Source: an uncultured Granulosicoccaceae bacterium (GTDB taxonomy: Bacteria > Pseudomonadota > Gammaproteobacteria > Granulosicoccales > Granulosicoccaceae). From it: a stretch of DNA of 64,000 bases. The notes under the pieces are model-generated. The model saw only the letters and a program-made list of their open reading frames with translations. It did no database searches and had not been told where the DNA came from. Below, in pieces: positions 49,714 to 60,774 of this stretch. The translations under genes and the position numbers were made by a program. Within the stretch, counting starts at the first letter, position 1. The number at the start of each line of letters is the position of its first letter. The stretch is taken from the NCBI GenBank assembly GCA_937951345.1, contig CALFCF010000073.1, positions 1 to 64,000 on the forward strand, written 5' to 3'.

Positions 49714-50973
49714 TCAACCCCTTGCGGCACTACTGCCAAACCACGTCCCTTCGGGGGCTCTGACCTGCAGATAGTCAAGAAGACCGGCACGTAACGCCTG
49801 TGCAAGCTGTTTCTGGAAGCGCGCGGAGTTGAGTTTTTTCTCCTCCTGCAGGTTCGATATAAAAGCAGTCTCCACCAACACAGAAGGGATATCCGGTGAA
49901 CGCAGTACAGCAAAATTTGCCTGCTCAACCTCCGGTTTATGGACTGCACCGATCCCGGACAGATTCGACAGCATGCGTGTTCCCATATCGAGGCTTGAAG
50001 CAATTGTCGAACTCTGCGACAGTTCAATCAGCGCCCGTTTCAAATCGGCAGCCATGTCTCCCATATCCACACCTTCCAGTGGATCATAACTGTTCTCTTT
50101 TTCAGCCAGATAACGTGCGGCTTCCGAGCTCGCGCCTTTCAGCGACAGTGCGTATACAGAAGATCCGCGCGCTTCGCGCCGGGGAAACGCATCCGCATGC
50201 AGCGAGACGAATACATCAGCACCCTGTGATCGGGCAATTTTTGTTCTCTCACGCAAACCCAGGTAGGTATCACTGTTACGCGTCATAACCACCCGCACCC
50301 CGCGAATCTTTGAAAGCAGACCGGCCAGCTCGAGTCCAATTTTTAGAGTTACATCTTTTTCACGCGTTTTGCGCTGCCCGATTGCACCGGGATCTTTACC
50401 CCCGTGGCCGGGGTCAATCGCAACTACAATGTCACGCAAAGGGGACGATCGCTGAGTACTCGCCTGCAAGGCGTTAGCACCCAGATCAATATGTAGTCGC
50501 ACGCCGTTATGATGGGTCAGTACGCGATAGGAAGGTTTAACCTCGGCACGCAGATCAACTACCAGCCGCAGCTTGTCAGGATGGTCACCCATCCGCACAC
50601 TGGCAACCAACCCATGCGCAAAATGCGAAGGTTTCTGACCGGAGTTGGTGACACCCGCTAAATCTATAACCAGACGCGACGGATCATCGAGCAGAAAGAG
50701 CGCGATATCGTCGGGTTTTTGACTCAGATCGACCAGCAACCGTGTAGTGTCATGTTGAGTAACACGGTAATCAAGCAGGCGCGCTCCCTGAGACGCAACT
50801 ACCGCAAAAGGCGGTAGAAGAAGTCCTGCAGATGCTCCAGTGAGCAGGCGCAACGCCTGTCGCCGATCCGATCCGCTCGAACCAACAGCACACTGCACAC
50901 GTGCGCATGGTTTTGATGATTTTTTTTTCAACTGAGCAGCCCCTGCTACCGCCACCGAGACTCGATTGACCAC
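49714..50973 (-). CDS. N-acetylmuramoyl-L-alanine amidase (AmiB/AmiC type, AMIN domain)
   Basis: VVAIDPGHGGKDPGAIGQRKTREKDVTLKIGLEL; DVFVSLHADAFPRREARGSSVYALS; twin-Arg leader DRRQALRLLTGASAGLLLPP. Confidence 0.95.
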   Translation of the reverse strand: MVNRVSVAVAGAAQLKKKSSKPCARVQCAVGSSGSDRRQALRLLTGASAGLLLPPFAVVASQGARLLDYRVTQHDTTRLLVDLSQKPDDIALFLLDDPSRLVIDLAGVTNSGQKPSHFAHGLVASVRMGDHPDKLRLVVDLRAEVKPSYRVLTHHNGVRLHIDLGANALQASTQRSSPLRDIVVAIDPGHGGKDPGAIGQRKTREKDVTLKIGLELAGLLSKIRGVRVVMTRNSDTYLGLRERTKIARSQGADVFVSLHADAFPRREARGSSVYALSLKGASSEAARYLAEKENSYDPLEGVDMGDMAADLKRALIELSQSSTIASSLDMGTRMLSNLSGIGAVHKPEVEQANFAVLRSPDIPSVLVETAFISNLQEEKKLNSARFQKQLAQALRAGLLDYLQVRAPEGTWFGSSAARG

Positions 50974-51012
50974 CCCGTTTTATAGGTGACGCGCTGCGCA
51001 GTTGCAAGGCGA

Positions 51013-51537
51013 TTACCGTGCTCCGTCAGGGGGAAATTCACCCGACACCAGCACACGTCGCCCAGTGTCGATATAGGTAATGGAAACGTGCCAGTGCGGT
51101 GGTCCAAGCAATGGCTCACCCTTCTCCGGCCACTCTATCAGTGAGACTACAGATTCGCTGGTCAATTCCCTGAAACCGATATACTCCAGCTCGTCAGGAT
51201 CAACGACGCGATATAAATCAAAGTGGCTAACAGGGCCGATAGTTGTATCGTAGGTTTCAACCAGGGTATAAGTCGGGCTTTTAACTGACGAACTCACACC
51301 TACTTGCTCCAGAAGGGCGCGTACAAAAGTGGTTTTACCGGCACCAAGCTCACCGCTCAGGTAAACCATTATCGAGTGACGAGTGGAATGACTCGTATTT
51401 GCCTGAGTCAGTGTCTGTAAGTGCGTCTGAACGTGCGATGCGAAGCCACGCGCAACGTCTGTTAGACCTGCCTCGTCAACATCCCAGGCTCCAGGAAATA
51501 TGGTGCGCGCTAATTGCGGGGTAGCCGGCCTGTCCAA
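51013..51537 (-). CDS. tsaE: tRNA (t6A37) biosynthesis ATPase TsaE
   Basis: VYLSGELGAGKTTFVRALLEQVGVSSSVKSPTYTLVETY; HFDLYRVVDPDELEYIGF. Confidence 0.96.
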   Translation of the reverse strand: MDRPATPQLARTIFPGAWDVDEAGLTDVARGFASHVQTHLQTLTQANTSHSTRHSIMVYLSGELGAGKTTFVRALLEQVGVSSSVKSPTYTLVETYDTTIGPVSHFDLYRVVDPDELEYIGFRELTSESVVSLIEWPEKGEPLLGPPHWHVSITYIDTGRRVLVSGEFPPDGAR

Positions 51538-51558
51538 CTGTTGATCCCTTAAGTAAAA

Positions 51559-52545
51559 TTATCGAACAGCAGGATGCAGCAACGACTCGAAGGTCAGGAC
51601 TACCTGATGCCGTACTTCACCGAGCAGACGCTCCAGCGGACGTTCGCGCTTCGTGAAATCAACGCTTCGGGAGACTCCGAGCACATCTCGTGCGACAGTA
51701 CGAACACTCGCCAACTCATCCACCAATCCAAGAGTGACAGCTTGCGTGCCAGACCAAAACAGACCAGAAAACAGATTTTCATCATCCGACAGCCGATCAC
51801 CCCGCCCTTGTTTGACTGCAGTAATAAATTGAGTATGGATATCATCGACAACCTGCTGAATGAATACGCGATGCTGAGGGTTCACGTCGAGAAAAGGATC
51901 CAGTATCGCTTTGTTTTCACCAGCGGTAATTGAACGGCGCTCAATACCCAACTTCTGCATTGCGTCAACCACACCGAAGCTATCCAGTCTGACACCGATC
52001 GAGCCGACTGCACTCGCCCTGTCAGCGTAAATCTTCTCGGCAGCAGCAGCGATGTAATAACCACCAGATGCACCAATATCAGTGATAACTGCATAAACCG
52101 GCGTATCAGAGTGTTCTTCCCTGATACGAATTATTTCATCAAATACCTGGCCCGCCTGCACTGGGCTGCCGCCGGGACTGTTTATTTTGAGGATGATTCC
52201 GGACGTACCCTGGTCAGCCAGTGCCGATTCAAGCGCACTTATTATATCGTTCGCGTTGGCAGGAGAACCGGAAGAAATCAAACCACTCACCTCAATCACC
52301 GCAGCATGTTTCCCACCACTTCCACCAAACTGCTTACCTATGAAAAAGCCACCCAGAAGAGGTGCCATGACGATCAGCAACAATAGCCCCAAAAAGACAA
52401 ACCGGAAAAAAATACGCCATCTTCTGGCCCTTATCGACTCGCGGAGTGCATCCCTGGCAAGGGTAGCAAGCGCGGCATGTTCCGATTCAACGTGGTGCGA
52501 ATCATCGGTTGTCGAAGCCTTGATTTTACTTGATGATCCAAACAC
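51559..52545 (-). CDS. sppA: Signal peptide peptidase SppA
   Basis: ILKINSPGGSPVQAGQVFDEI; VYAVITDIGASGGYYIAAAAEKIYADRASAVGSIGV. Confidence 0.94.
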   Translation of the reverse strand: MFGSSSKIKASTTDDSHHVESEHAALATLARDALRESIRARRWRIFFRFVFLGLLLLIVMAPLLGGFFIGKQFGGSGGKHAAVIEVSGLISSGSPANANDIISALESALADQGTSGIILKINSPGGSPVQAGQVFDEIIRIREEHSDTPVYAVITDIGASGGYYIAAAAEKIYADRASAVGSIGVRLDSFGVVDAMQKLGIERRSITAGENKAILDPFLDVNPQHRVFIQQVVDDIHTQFITAVKQGRGDRLSDDENLFSGLFWSGTQAVTLGLVDELASVRTVARDVLGVSRSVDFTKRERPLERLLGEVRHQVVLTFESLLHPAVR

Positions 52546-52648
52546 GAAATTTTCCTGTTGATGAATTAAGCGAGATGCGCGAGTCGAGTGTTCTGTAAAA
52601 CCCTATTGCGACTAAGACGCGCACTCCAGTCGAAGTTTCTGCTACCGG

Positions 52649-53575
52649 CTACCGGTTGAGGTTGCCCAAATCTTCCACCCATTGTTTATCAGGGGGTTGT
52701 ACAAAATGCTTGCCATCAGGAAGGTGCAGACTTTCAGCGTGCAAATACAGGCGCGCTAGACCCTTACGACGGAATTCTGCATTTTTGTCTCGGTTACCAT
52801 ACTTACGGTCACCGACCACAGCGTGCTGCATCTGCGCAGCATGGACACGAATCTGGTGCATCCTTCCCGTCGTGATTTCTACGTCAACTTCGGTTGCTCC
52901 GACCAAACCCTGCAGGGTAGAAAAAAAACTTTCCGCCGTTCGGCCTTCACGGTCGCTGACCACGCGCTGTTCGCCCTGCTCGCTCCTGTGTTTGGACAAA
53001 CTGAGCGTCACGCGTTCCCGATCGACTTGCCAGCGGCCGCAAATTAGCGCGCGATAATGCTTCTTCACGCCTCGCTGTCTGAACATATCCTGATAAATCC
53101 GCGTGGACTTGAGCGTCTTACCTATCAGCAGACAACCACTGGTTTCTTTATCCAGACGGTGAATCAACTCCAATCGCGGGTTATCCCTGGATTGTCTTAG
53201 TGACTCAATTACCCCGAAAGCGACATTACTGCCACGATGCACAGCGATGCCTGCCGGTTTATTCAGGACCAGCAAATCGTCATCGTCATGAACGACGGCT
53301 CCTTCTAGCCGCTGGCAGAAATCATCCGGTATCTGTTGTGTCTGCTCGGTATTGCGCAACATCGGCGGTAGCCGCAGCTCATCCATCGCGACCAAACGGT
53401 AAGTTGGCTTTATCCGCTTGCCATTGACCCTGACCTGGCCTGTTCGAATGATCCGATAAATATGCCCATGTGGAATATCGTGCAGCATTTTGCGCAGGTA
53501 GTTATCGATGCGCTGTCCGGCAGCGTCACTGTTAACGCAGACGCGGGTCACGGGTGTTCGTATTGGATCGGTCAC
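52649..53575 (-). CDS. rluC: RluA/RluC-family 23S rRNA pseudouridine synthase
   Basis: S4 domain; ELIHRLDKETSGCLLIGKT; EITTGRMHQIRVHAAQMQHAVVGDRKYG; divergent from rne. Confidence 0.93.
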   Translation of the reverse strand: MTDPIRTPVTRVCVNSDAAGQRIDNYLRKMLHDIPHGHIYRIIRTGQVRVNGKRIKPTYRLVAMDELRLPPMLRNTEQTQQIPDDFCQRLEGAVVHDDDDLLVLNKPAGIAVHRGSNVAFGVIESLRQSRDNPRLELIHRLDKETSGCLLIGKTLKSTRIYQDMFRQRGVKKHYRALICGRWQVDRERVTLSLSKHRSEQGEQRVVSDREGRTAESFFSTLQGLVGATEVDVEITTGRMHQIRVHAAQMQHAVVGDRKYGNRDKNAEFRRKGLARLYLHAESLHLPDGKHFVQPPDKQWVEDLGNLNR

Positions 53576-55712
53576 GATTAGGAACTTAACTACCGGTTAA
53601 TACGGGCGACGTTGGTTGTTGCCTGATTCAAATAAGCACAATACAAGTACCGGGCAAAAACTATTTGAAACAAACTCATATCAGGCAAGGTGAATCGAGA
53701 GAACATCATTGTCTTTTCTGTAACATTATGCTACTTTCGCGCCTGTCATGGATGAATCAGAATAAATAGCCTATATACTATATGGGTAATTGCGATATAT
53801 GCTATCCGCAGATCTGTTGCAAAGATGATGGCAAACGGTGATGTTGTAAACGACTGTGGTAAACAACTGTTGTTCACGACCATAGCCGGTGCGATAAATG
53901 CAGGTCTGACAAGTGTGTATTGACTGTCAACTAACTGACCGTCAACTACGACTGCCTATTTGGACCGTTGTTTTCTGTTGTCCTTTAAACGGTTTCAAGC
54001 AATTTTACAGTTAACAGTTATCAGTTATAAATGCGGAGTCCACAATACCGTAACTTCGGGGAGACCGGACGCGCGCATTTTTACCCACAGCAAGAACACA
54101 GTACAAGTAAAACAGTACAAATTAACCGCCTCATCCACGTTCAACGAAAAACCAGCTTTTTAAAATATTTGAAAAGCTAATCAACTGTTGGCTGAGGATT
54201 CAACAGTTGTATCCGCTTAGCAAAATGCCAAGATACATAGCAACAACCGATAGCAAAAACGCAGAATCAGGCAATTAGCGAAATAAACCGGAAACAACAC
54301 GGATAATTAAAGATTTAAGTCACAACCATTAACCGGATACGCCCCATTGGCTATCCACTTTTTTATTTAATTTTTATTGAATTATTACTAACGTCAACAA
54401 TCCGCTATTCGACACCATCTACGGCGCGACCGCAAGACTAAGAAACGGCGATTGAAGGCAAACAAATTGGAATCAAAATTTTAAAGTAAACAGAAACGAA
54501 CGACACTGACGGACTGAGAAAAACTGACAGAGGAAGCCTTAGTCAACGTACCAAACGCAGCCAATGGCGCGAAAAGTACGATAAAGTAAGGCAACGAGAG
54601 TGTAGAAACCAGCGCATAAACCAGTGCATAGCTACACAAATGCATAACTAATTTGCGCAGATCAGTGTAATGCAGATTTCTCCCGGAATGCCCCAGACCC
54701 AGTCTGGTAAAAATATCCCGAGGTAGTGAATCTGCAGCTTGATCGCTTTTAACTCTCGACTACCAGTCATACATGAACGCAATCTTGGAGTCAGACAAGT
54801 CGGACACCTTAAAAAAGAGCAGCCGCCCTGAGGCAATTTGAACCTGCTCACTAGAGGAAAGACGAAGACCAGCCGGTATTATCAGTACCCGCTGCTTTCA
54901 ACAGTAAAACGCAATAACAATGCGCGACATTGTGCAAAAACAGACAGCATTTGCACTCACCAGAAATAAGTAGAACTGGGTACAGGTGCAATGTGGTCAA
55001 ATGTAAGCGAGCAGCAGTGTATGAAACCTATTTCTGTGTTCATACAAAGTAGATACTGTCAGCTGCATTTAATAGCCATAACTAATGTCAGAATTGACGT
55101 TGATCATGGTCGAATGTCAGGGTTTGCGGAGTTTAAATACTGTTGACTGTACCGTTACGTAGCATTTAAGAAAATGCTAACGTAAGACAGACGAAGAAAA
55201 GTAAAACCCTTACCATACGGGTTGAAGTAGTCTGTAAGCACAATGTTGGTGCAGTTGGTACAAAAACGTCGATACTCAATAAGGTGAAATGCTTCAGCAT
55301 TGCAAACTGCTGCTGCGCTTACCGACTCGTCAGATATTGCCACATGACTGCTACATGACATCTGGTGTGCACTGTCCGGCAATCCAGCGTCCGTTAAATC
55401 GGCTGTGACGATTCTCAACCAACTATCGAGAGATTGGTTGACTTTGCATCGTTCACCGAGTTGGTCACATTTAACCTGATAGCAGCGTTTAAATGCAGCC
55501 AAATCAATGCAGCCAAATCGTGTTTCTGATTCACCTTAATCTTGTGGTCAAAAATTCAATCCGAATCTACGGATCTTTGATTGGTTTTCTGACACTGTAT
55601 TGAACCCTACCGGTTCGATTCCATTGAGTAGCCTTGCAATCACTGAAACCGTCTTGCGCATCACAGGCACGTACAGCAGTTGTCAGTAGCCCTGTTGCTA
55701 AGGGAATCCCCT

Positions 55713-58700
55713 ATGAAAAGAATGCTAATTAACGCGTCACATGAAGAAGAAGTACGCGTAGCTATCGTCGATGGACAGAAATTAATTGATCTGGATATCG
55801 AACACAGAAGTCACGAACAGAAAAAGTCCAATATTTACAAAGCCCGTATCACCCGGGTTGAACCCAGTCTGGAAGCAGCCTTTGTCGACTATGGCGCCGA
55901 GCGCCACGGTTTTCTGCCGTTTAAGGAAATCGCAAGGGAATACCTTTCAGACCGTGGCAAGAACGGGAACAACCGTCGGCCGAATGTGGCTGCCGGAATC
56001 AAAGAAGGTCAGGAACTGATTGTTCAGATCGAGAAAGAGGAACGTAGTAACAAAGGCGCTGCGCTAACCACTTTTATTTCATTAGCTGGAAGATTCCTCG
56101 TGTTGATGCCCAACAACCCCCGAGCTGGCGGTGTATCCAGGCGCATTGAGGGCGAGGAGCGCAACGAACTGCGCGAAGCGATGAATGAACTCAATATCCC
56201 TAAAGGCATGGGGACAATTGTACGAACAGCGGGTGTTGGCCGAAATGCAGAGGAACTCCAATGGGATCTCGACTACCAGTGCGACATCTGGCGAGCGATT
56301 TCGCAAGCGGCCGAGGAAAAAAAGGCTCCGTTTCTCATTTATCAGGAGAGCAACATTATCGTACGTGCGCTGCGCGATAACTTCCGCAGCGACGTCGGTG
56401 AAATCGTGGTCGATGAACAATCAACGCATACGCAAGCTGAAGATTTCATCAAACTGTACATGCCCAAGAATGAGCGCAAGCTTAAATTGCATACAGACGA
56501 TGTACCGTTGTTCAACCGCTACCAGATCGAATCACAAATCGAATCAGCATTTCAGCGGGAAGTCAGACTGCCATCTGGTGGTTCTCTTGTGATTGATCGC
56601 ACAGAGGCGCTGATTTCCATTGATATAAATTCTGCGCGTGCAACGAAAGGCACAGATATAGAAGAAACGGCGGCCAACACTAATCTCGAAGCTGCGGATG
56701 AAGTTGCGCGTCAATTGAGGCTTCGCGATCTAGGTGGCCTGGTAGTAATAGATTTCATCGATATGATGTCGCACAAAAACCAGCGTGCAGTCGAATCGCG
56801 TTTGCGTGATGCGTTGAAGGTTGACCGTGCTCGTGTACAGGTTGGTCGCATATCCCGTTTCGGCTTACTGGAAATGTCTCGCCAACGCTTGCGTCCTTCA
56901 CTTGGAGAGGCTGCGGAGATCGTCTGCCCGCGCTGTAGCGGAAATGGCAAGGTGCGTGGCACCGAATCAACGGCCTTATCCGTTCTACGCCTGCTCGAAG
57001 AAGAGGCAATGAAGGACAATACAGAACGTGTGGTTGCCGAAGTTCCGGTTGAGGTCGCAACCTACCTCCTTAACGAGAAGCGTTTCAACATCGGCTCCAT
57101 AGAAGAGCGTAACAACATTGATTTAGTTATTTTAGCCAATAGTGCATTCGACACACCTAACTACGAAATAGAGCGCGTCAGAAAGAACGAAACCGACCAC
57201 CAAAGCAACACGCGAAAGAGCTTTGAGATGGTCACAGTCGACGACAAGCAACAGCAATCCGTCACCGATTCCAATACCAGCACCACAGAAGAAACCGCAG
57301 CCGTAAGCCGAGTAGTCCCGGGCGCTCCTGCTCCCACCGTGGCAAGATCACCCAGTAGCGGTGATAACTCTCAGACAGAGCGTCCCGGACCCATTCGAAG
57401 CTTGATTGGCAGCTTTGGATCGATCTTCAAAGGACGTCCCGAAGACACAGCAGCGTCCACCCCGGATACCTCGGAACAGACCGGTCGCACTGGCGTCACA
57501 TCGGACGCCGGGCAAAGCAAACGTGACAGTCAGAAAAGTAGTGATTCATCTGCTCAACGTGGTAAATCTGCTGATCGCGGTGGTAGACGCGATCGCAATA
57601 ATCGCCAGGACACACGTAATGATTCCGGGCGCAGCAAAAAACACAGTGCAACTGGCGCTACTGATAATGCCGAACGAAATAAAGCCGAAAGCAATCAGGA
57701 AAGTAGTCGTCGACAGGGTGGAAGAACCCATAAGAATTCCCAGCGTAATCAAAACAGCCGTGATCAGCAATCTCCGGCGCAATCGGAAGTAGCGAACGTG
57801 TCCGACGCGCAGGACGCAACCACTGGCGACGAAACCCGGGAGTCTGATAAGCAGCAAGATAAAAATAAGCGCCGCCGTGGTCCCGGGCGCCGCCGTAATA
57901 GCGGTCGCGATAACGGACGTAACAAACAGACAACTGCCGACGCTTCGCGTAACAATGATTCTCAGACGGGGACTGCCGCTGAACGCGGATCAGACAGTAA
58001 TTCAGTCTCATCAGTTCAACCAAGCCAGCTGAAAAGTAGCGTTAAGTCACTGGCAGAGCGACAACGCGAAAAGGCGCAGCTCGAACGGCAATCGGAAACA
58101 CCGGATAAGTCTGCGCAGGAAAGTGAAGATCGCCAGTCAACCGGTAAAAACGTAAGTTCGAGCGGGCAAAAAGACAGCAAGCCTGCATCTGACAAACCGA
58201 TGCCACAGCAGACCAACTATGTCATGGGCAGTTCAGGTGATTTCGAATCAGACCTTCCTGTGTCATCTGCAAATCGCAATGATCAACAGACCAACAAAAA
58301 TAGCAGTTATGCCGAACGCTGGAGTTCTTTCTCATCTGAATCAACCGGTGACGATCGATCGCAGGAAAGCGCAAACAAAACAGAGGTTAAAACCAATGAG
58401 CGGAGCGTCGATAGCAACAGCGTAAATGATCGAAAAGAAACCACCGAGCCCCGCCAGTCGAAAGAACAGGAACAGTCGCCAGGCAGTTGGTCCAGCCCAA
58501 CCTCAGGTAATTCAACCGCCAGATCCAACCAGCGAAAATCCGGTGACGCGAGCGCTCGGCCTGAATCCGCAAAACAGCGGCCCGCACGGAAGCAGTCTCA
58601 ACCGACTGCACAAACTGACACTGGCAACAGCGGTAGCGAAGAAGTCGCAAAAGCAGCTCCTGAGGCAGCTCCACAAAACAAAGAGCCACAAAAATCACGG

Positions 58701-58799
58701 TCTGCGCAACCTTCTTCAAGTTGGGGTAGTCCGTCATCCGATGGGATAACGGCCAGCAAGTCTGCGGACAGCACAGCAACTACTGAAAATAACAGCTAA
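55713..58799 (+). CDS. rne: Ribonuclease E
   Basis: [31 protein letters not shown]1 domain; [15 protein letters not shown] Zn-link; long disordered Arg/Ser/Asn-rich C-terminal half. Confidence 0.97.
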   Translation: MKRMLINASHEEEVRVAIVDGQKLIDLDIEHRSHEQKKSNIYKARITRVEPSLEAAFVDYGAERHGFLPFKEIAREYLSDRGKNGNNRRPNVAAGIKEGQELIVQIEKEERSNKGAALTTFISLAGRFLVLMPNNPRAGGVSRRIEGEERNELREAMNELNIPKGMGTIVRTAGVGRNAEELQWDLDYQCDIWRAISQAAEEKKAPFLIYQESNIIVRALRDNFRSDVGEIVVDEQSTHTQAEDFIKLYMPKNERKLKLHTDDVPLFNRYQIESQIESAFQREVRLPSGGSLVIDRTEALISIDINSARATKGTDIEETAANTNLEAADEVARQLRLRDLGGLVVIDFIDMMSHKNQRAVESRLRDALKVDRARVQVGRISRFGLLEMSRQRLRPSLGEAAEIVCPRCSGNGKVRGTESTALSVLRLLEEEAMKDNTERVVAEVPVEVATYLLNEKRFNIGSIEERNNIDLVILANSAFDTPNYEIERVRKNETDHQSNTRKSFEMVTVDDKQQQSVTDSNTSTTEETAAVSRVVPGAPAPTVARSPSSGDNSQTERPGPIRSLIGSFGSIFKGRPEDTAASTPDTSEQTGRTGVTSDAGQSKRDSQKSSDSSAQRGKSADRGGRRDRNNRQDTRNDSGRSKKHSATGATDNAERNKAESNQESSRRQGGRTHKNSQRNQNSRDQQSPAQSEVANVSDAQDATTGDETRESDKQQDKNKRRRGPGRRRNSGRDNGRNKQTTADASRNNDSQTGTAAERGSDSNSVSSVQPSQLKSSVKSLAERQREKAQLERQSETPDKSAQESEDRQSTGKNVSSSGQKDSKPASDKPMPQQTNYVMGSSGDFESDLPVSSANRNDQQTNKNSSYAERWSSFSSESTGDDRSQESANKTEVKTNERSVDSNSVNDRKETTEPRQSKEQEQSPGSWSSPTSGNSTARSNQRKSGDASARPESAKQRPARKQSQPTAQTDTGNSGSEEVAKAAPEAAPQNKEPQKSRSAQPSSSWGSPSSDGITASKSADSTATTENNS

Positions 58800-58801
58800 G
58801 A

Positions 58802-59401
58802 ATGAGTCTGCTGGTTGATAGCCGTCATGTCCATTCACTCAAGCAAAATGTATTCGGAGTAGCGGCTTTTGTCGGGTTCATCTGGCTGATTTATATACTG
58901 GATTTGCTGATCCCTTTTCTGCCGTTTGAGCACCTGGGACTCATCCCACGTTCTCTGCGAGGAATTGACGGTATTTTCACAATGCCGTTTTTACACAAGG
59001 ATCTGGCACACCTGATCAGCAATACAGTACCACTTGCAGTTACCCTGTTGTTGCTAGCAGGTTCACGAGCCAACAGCGCGGTGATTGTCGCGTCTATTGT
59101 ATTACTTGGCGGCCTGCTACTTTGGCTACTTGGTCGTGAGGCGCGTCATATCGGCGCAAGCGGTTTAGTCTTTGGTCTGGTGGCATTTCATCTGTGTGCT
59201 GGAATTTTCGAGAAGCGTCTGGTGCCGCTCGCAATCGCATTGGTTGTCGGTATTTTTTATTCAACAACACTTATTCGTGGAGTACTACCGTTTCAAGCCG
59301 GCGTATCCTGGGACGGTCACCTGTTCGGCGCTATTGCCGGTGGTCTGGTGGCTTTCTCCACTGCGCGGGAATTGAAAATGCAAACGAGCGATCTGAACTG
59401 A
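58802..59401 (+). CDS. Rhomboid-family intramembrane serine protease
   Basis: HLISNTVPLAVTLLLLAGS; HIGASGLVFGLVAFHLCAG (Ser); SWDGHLFGAIAGGLVAF (His). Confidence 0.92.
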   Translation: MSLLVDSRHVHSLKQNVFGVAAFVGFIWLIYILDLLIPFLPFEHLGLIPRSLRGIDGIFTMPFLHKDLAHLISNTVPLAVTLLLLAGSRANSAVIVASIVLLGGLLLWLLGREARHIGASGLVFGLVAFHLCAGIFEKRLVPLAIALVVGIFYSTTLIRGVLPFQAGVSWDGHLFGAIAGGLVAFSTARELKMQTSDLN

Positions 59402-59872
59402 TACGCTAAGTCAAGACTTACGGCAGAATCAACTGCAATGACAATGAATAATGTCGTCACTACACAGTTCACACTCGAGTTCGTCGCAATAATTGAAACC
59501 GGTTATCGATACCCTAAAGGCTGCTCCACTTTTGGATGACCTACAGGGAAGCAATAGTGAACTTAAAGTGGAAATGAACTGGCTGAAACGACTCAACCGA
59601 CACAAAAATGACACCTTTGTGTGCCGTTCTCTGCCACACAGATCAATAACTGGAAGAGTGTAAAATGTAGATAATAATCCCGGTCAGAGACACGCTAAGC
59701 ACCAGATCCGGCCTGATATCGGTGAGGTGATACAAGCATAGTGGCAAGTGGCGCACACGACCCAAACAATATCCGTGAGATTAAATAAAAAAACACCGCA
59801 TTTACTGGTGATAAATCCAGAAATCCGGTAAAATTTCGCGGTTTTCAACACAAGGCATGAGAGACCCCTATA

Positions 59873-60676
59873 GTGAGTTTTTTCGGTAACTTCCTTTCAA
59901 CTCCTGTTCACTCCGCTGTAGCGGCAGGAACAGCCGGTTCCGACAGTGAGCTGGACCAACAGCTAAAAATATGGAAAGACCTGGCGATCACCAAACAGAT
60001 GATCATGAACGAAGCCGCCAGTGCGCTTCGTCTCAAAGGTGAATGGACACAGGACGAGCTCCGGGAAGCATTGGAAAGTGCCATATCCAAGTCCAATGCA
60101 GCCGATCAGGAAATTGCCCGTACGCGCAACGAGACAGAACAAACCGTTGCCGAGATGACGGACAAAGTCCGCAAAAGCGAGAGCGCTCTTGCCGATGCTC
60201 TAGCCAAAATCGAGACAGCCGAATCAGCCAAGGCATCGGCTGAACGCCAGCTAGAAAATGGCCGTAAGGACAATAGTGAGGCGTTGAAAAAAGCCAAGTC
60301 ACAGGTCGAGGAGAAGCAGCGTGAACTCAAGGCCATTAATCAATCGCTGGCTGACACGCCTGAAAATGTAGTCAAAAAACTGAAGACGCTAAAGCGCCAG
60401 AAACACGAGGAAGCCACTGCCCGAACCAAGGCTGAAGAGCAGAACAGAAAACTCAAAAAGCAGAACAAAGAGCTGGAAGAAAAATCAGAGACATTGGATA
60501 CTCTTCGCGAAGACAGCAATGCCCTGCTGGAAGCCTACCGAAATTTAAGATCATTCGCTGAAGACAACATCAAAAGCGATGATGAAAATGCCCCCGAAAT
60601 ACCCAAAACTGACCATGAACTTCTCGGCAGAATAGAAAAAGCCACCGCAGATGCGGACAGCGCCGAGAGTAGCTGA
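59873..60676 (+). CDS. Hypothetical coiled-coil protein
   Basis: Long Glu/Lys/Ala-rich heptad-like stretch; GTG start; ORF length 267 aa. Confidence 0.6.
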   Translation: MSFFGNFLSTPVHSAVAAGTAGSDSELDQQLKIWKDLAITKQMIMNEAASALRLKGEWTQDELREALESAISKSNAADQEIARTRNETEQTVAEMTDKVRKSESALADALAKIETAESAKASAERQLENGRKDNSEALKKAKSQVEEKQRELKAINQSLADTPENVVKKLKTLKRQKHEEATARTKAEEQNRKLKKQNKELEEKSETLDTLREDSNALLEAYRNLRSFAEDNIKSDDENAPEIPKTDHELLGRIEKATADADSAESS

Positions 60677-60774
60677 CGGTGATCTCGCTCGCAGCCGGTC
60701 ATGCCGCGCGTGAACGTCAGTTAGACACTTAGATAAACCAGTTAGATAGCCGGGAGGCTGTAGAATTTGAGGAA

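Noticed and set aside
55155-55502. 115-aa minus ORF in the rluC-rne gap
   Set aside because: No recognisable domain, no convincing RBS, and part of its upstream end is made of the 14-bp tandem duplication.
56024-58779. Several antisense ORFs within rne
   Set aside because: Shadow ORFs from the codon composition of the true gene; no RBS or domain.
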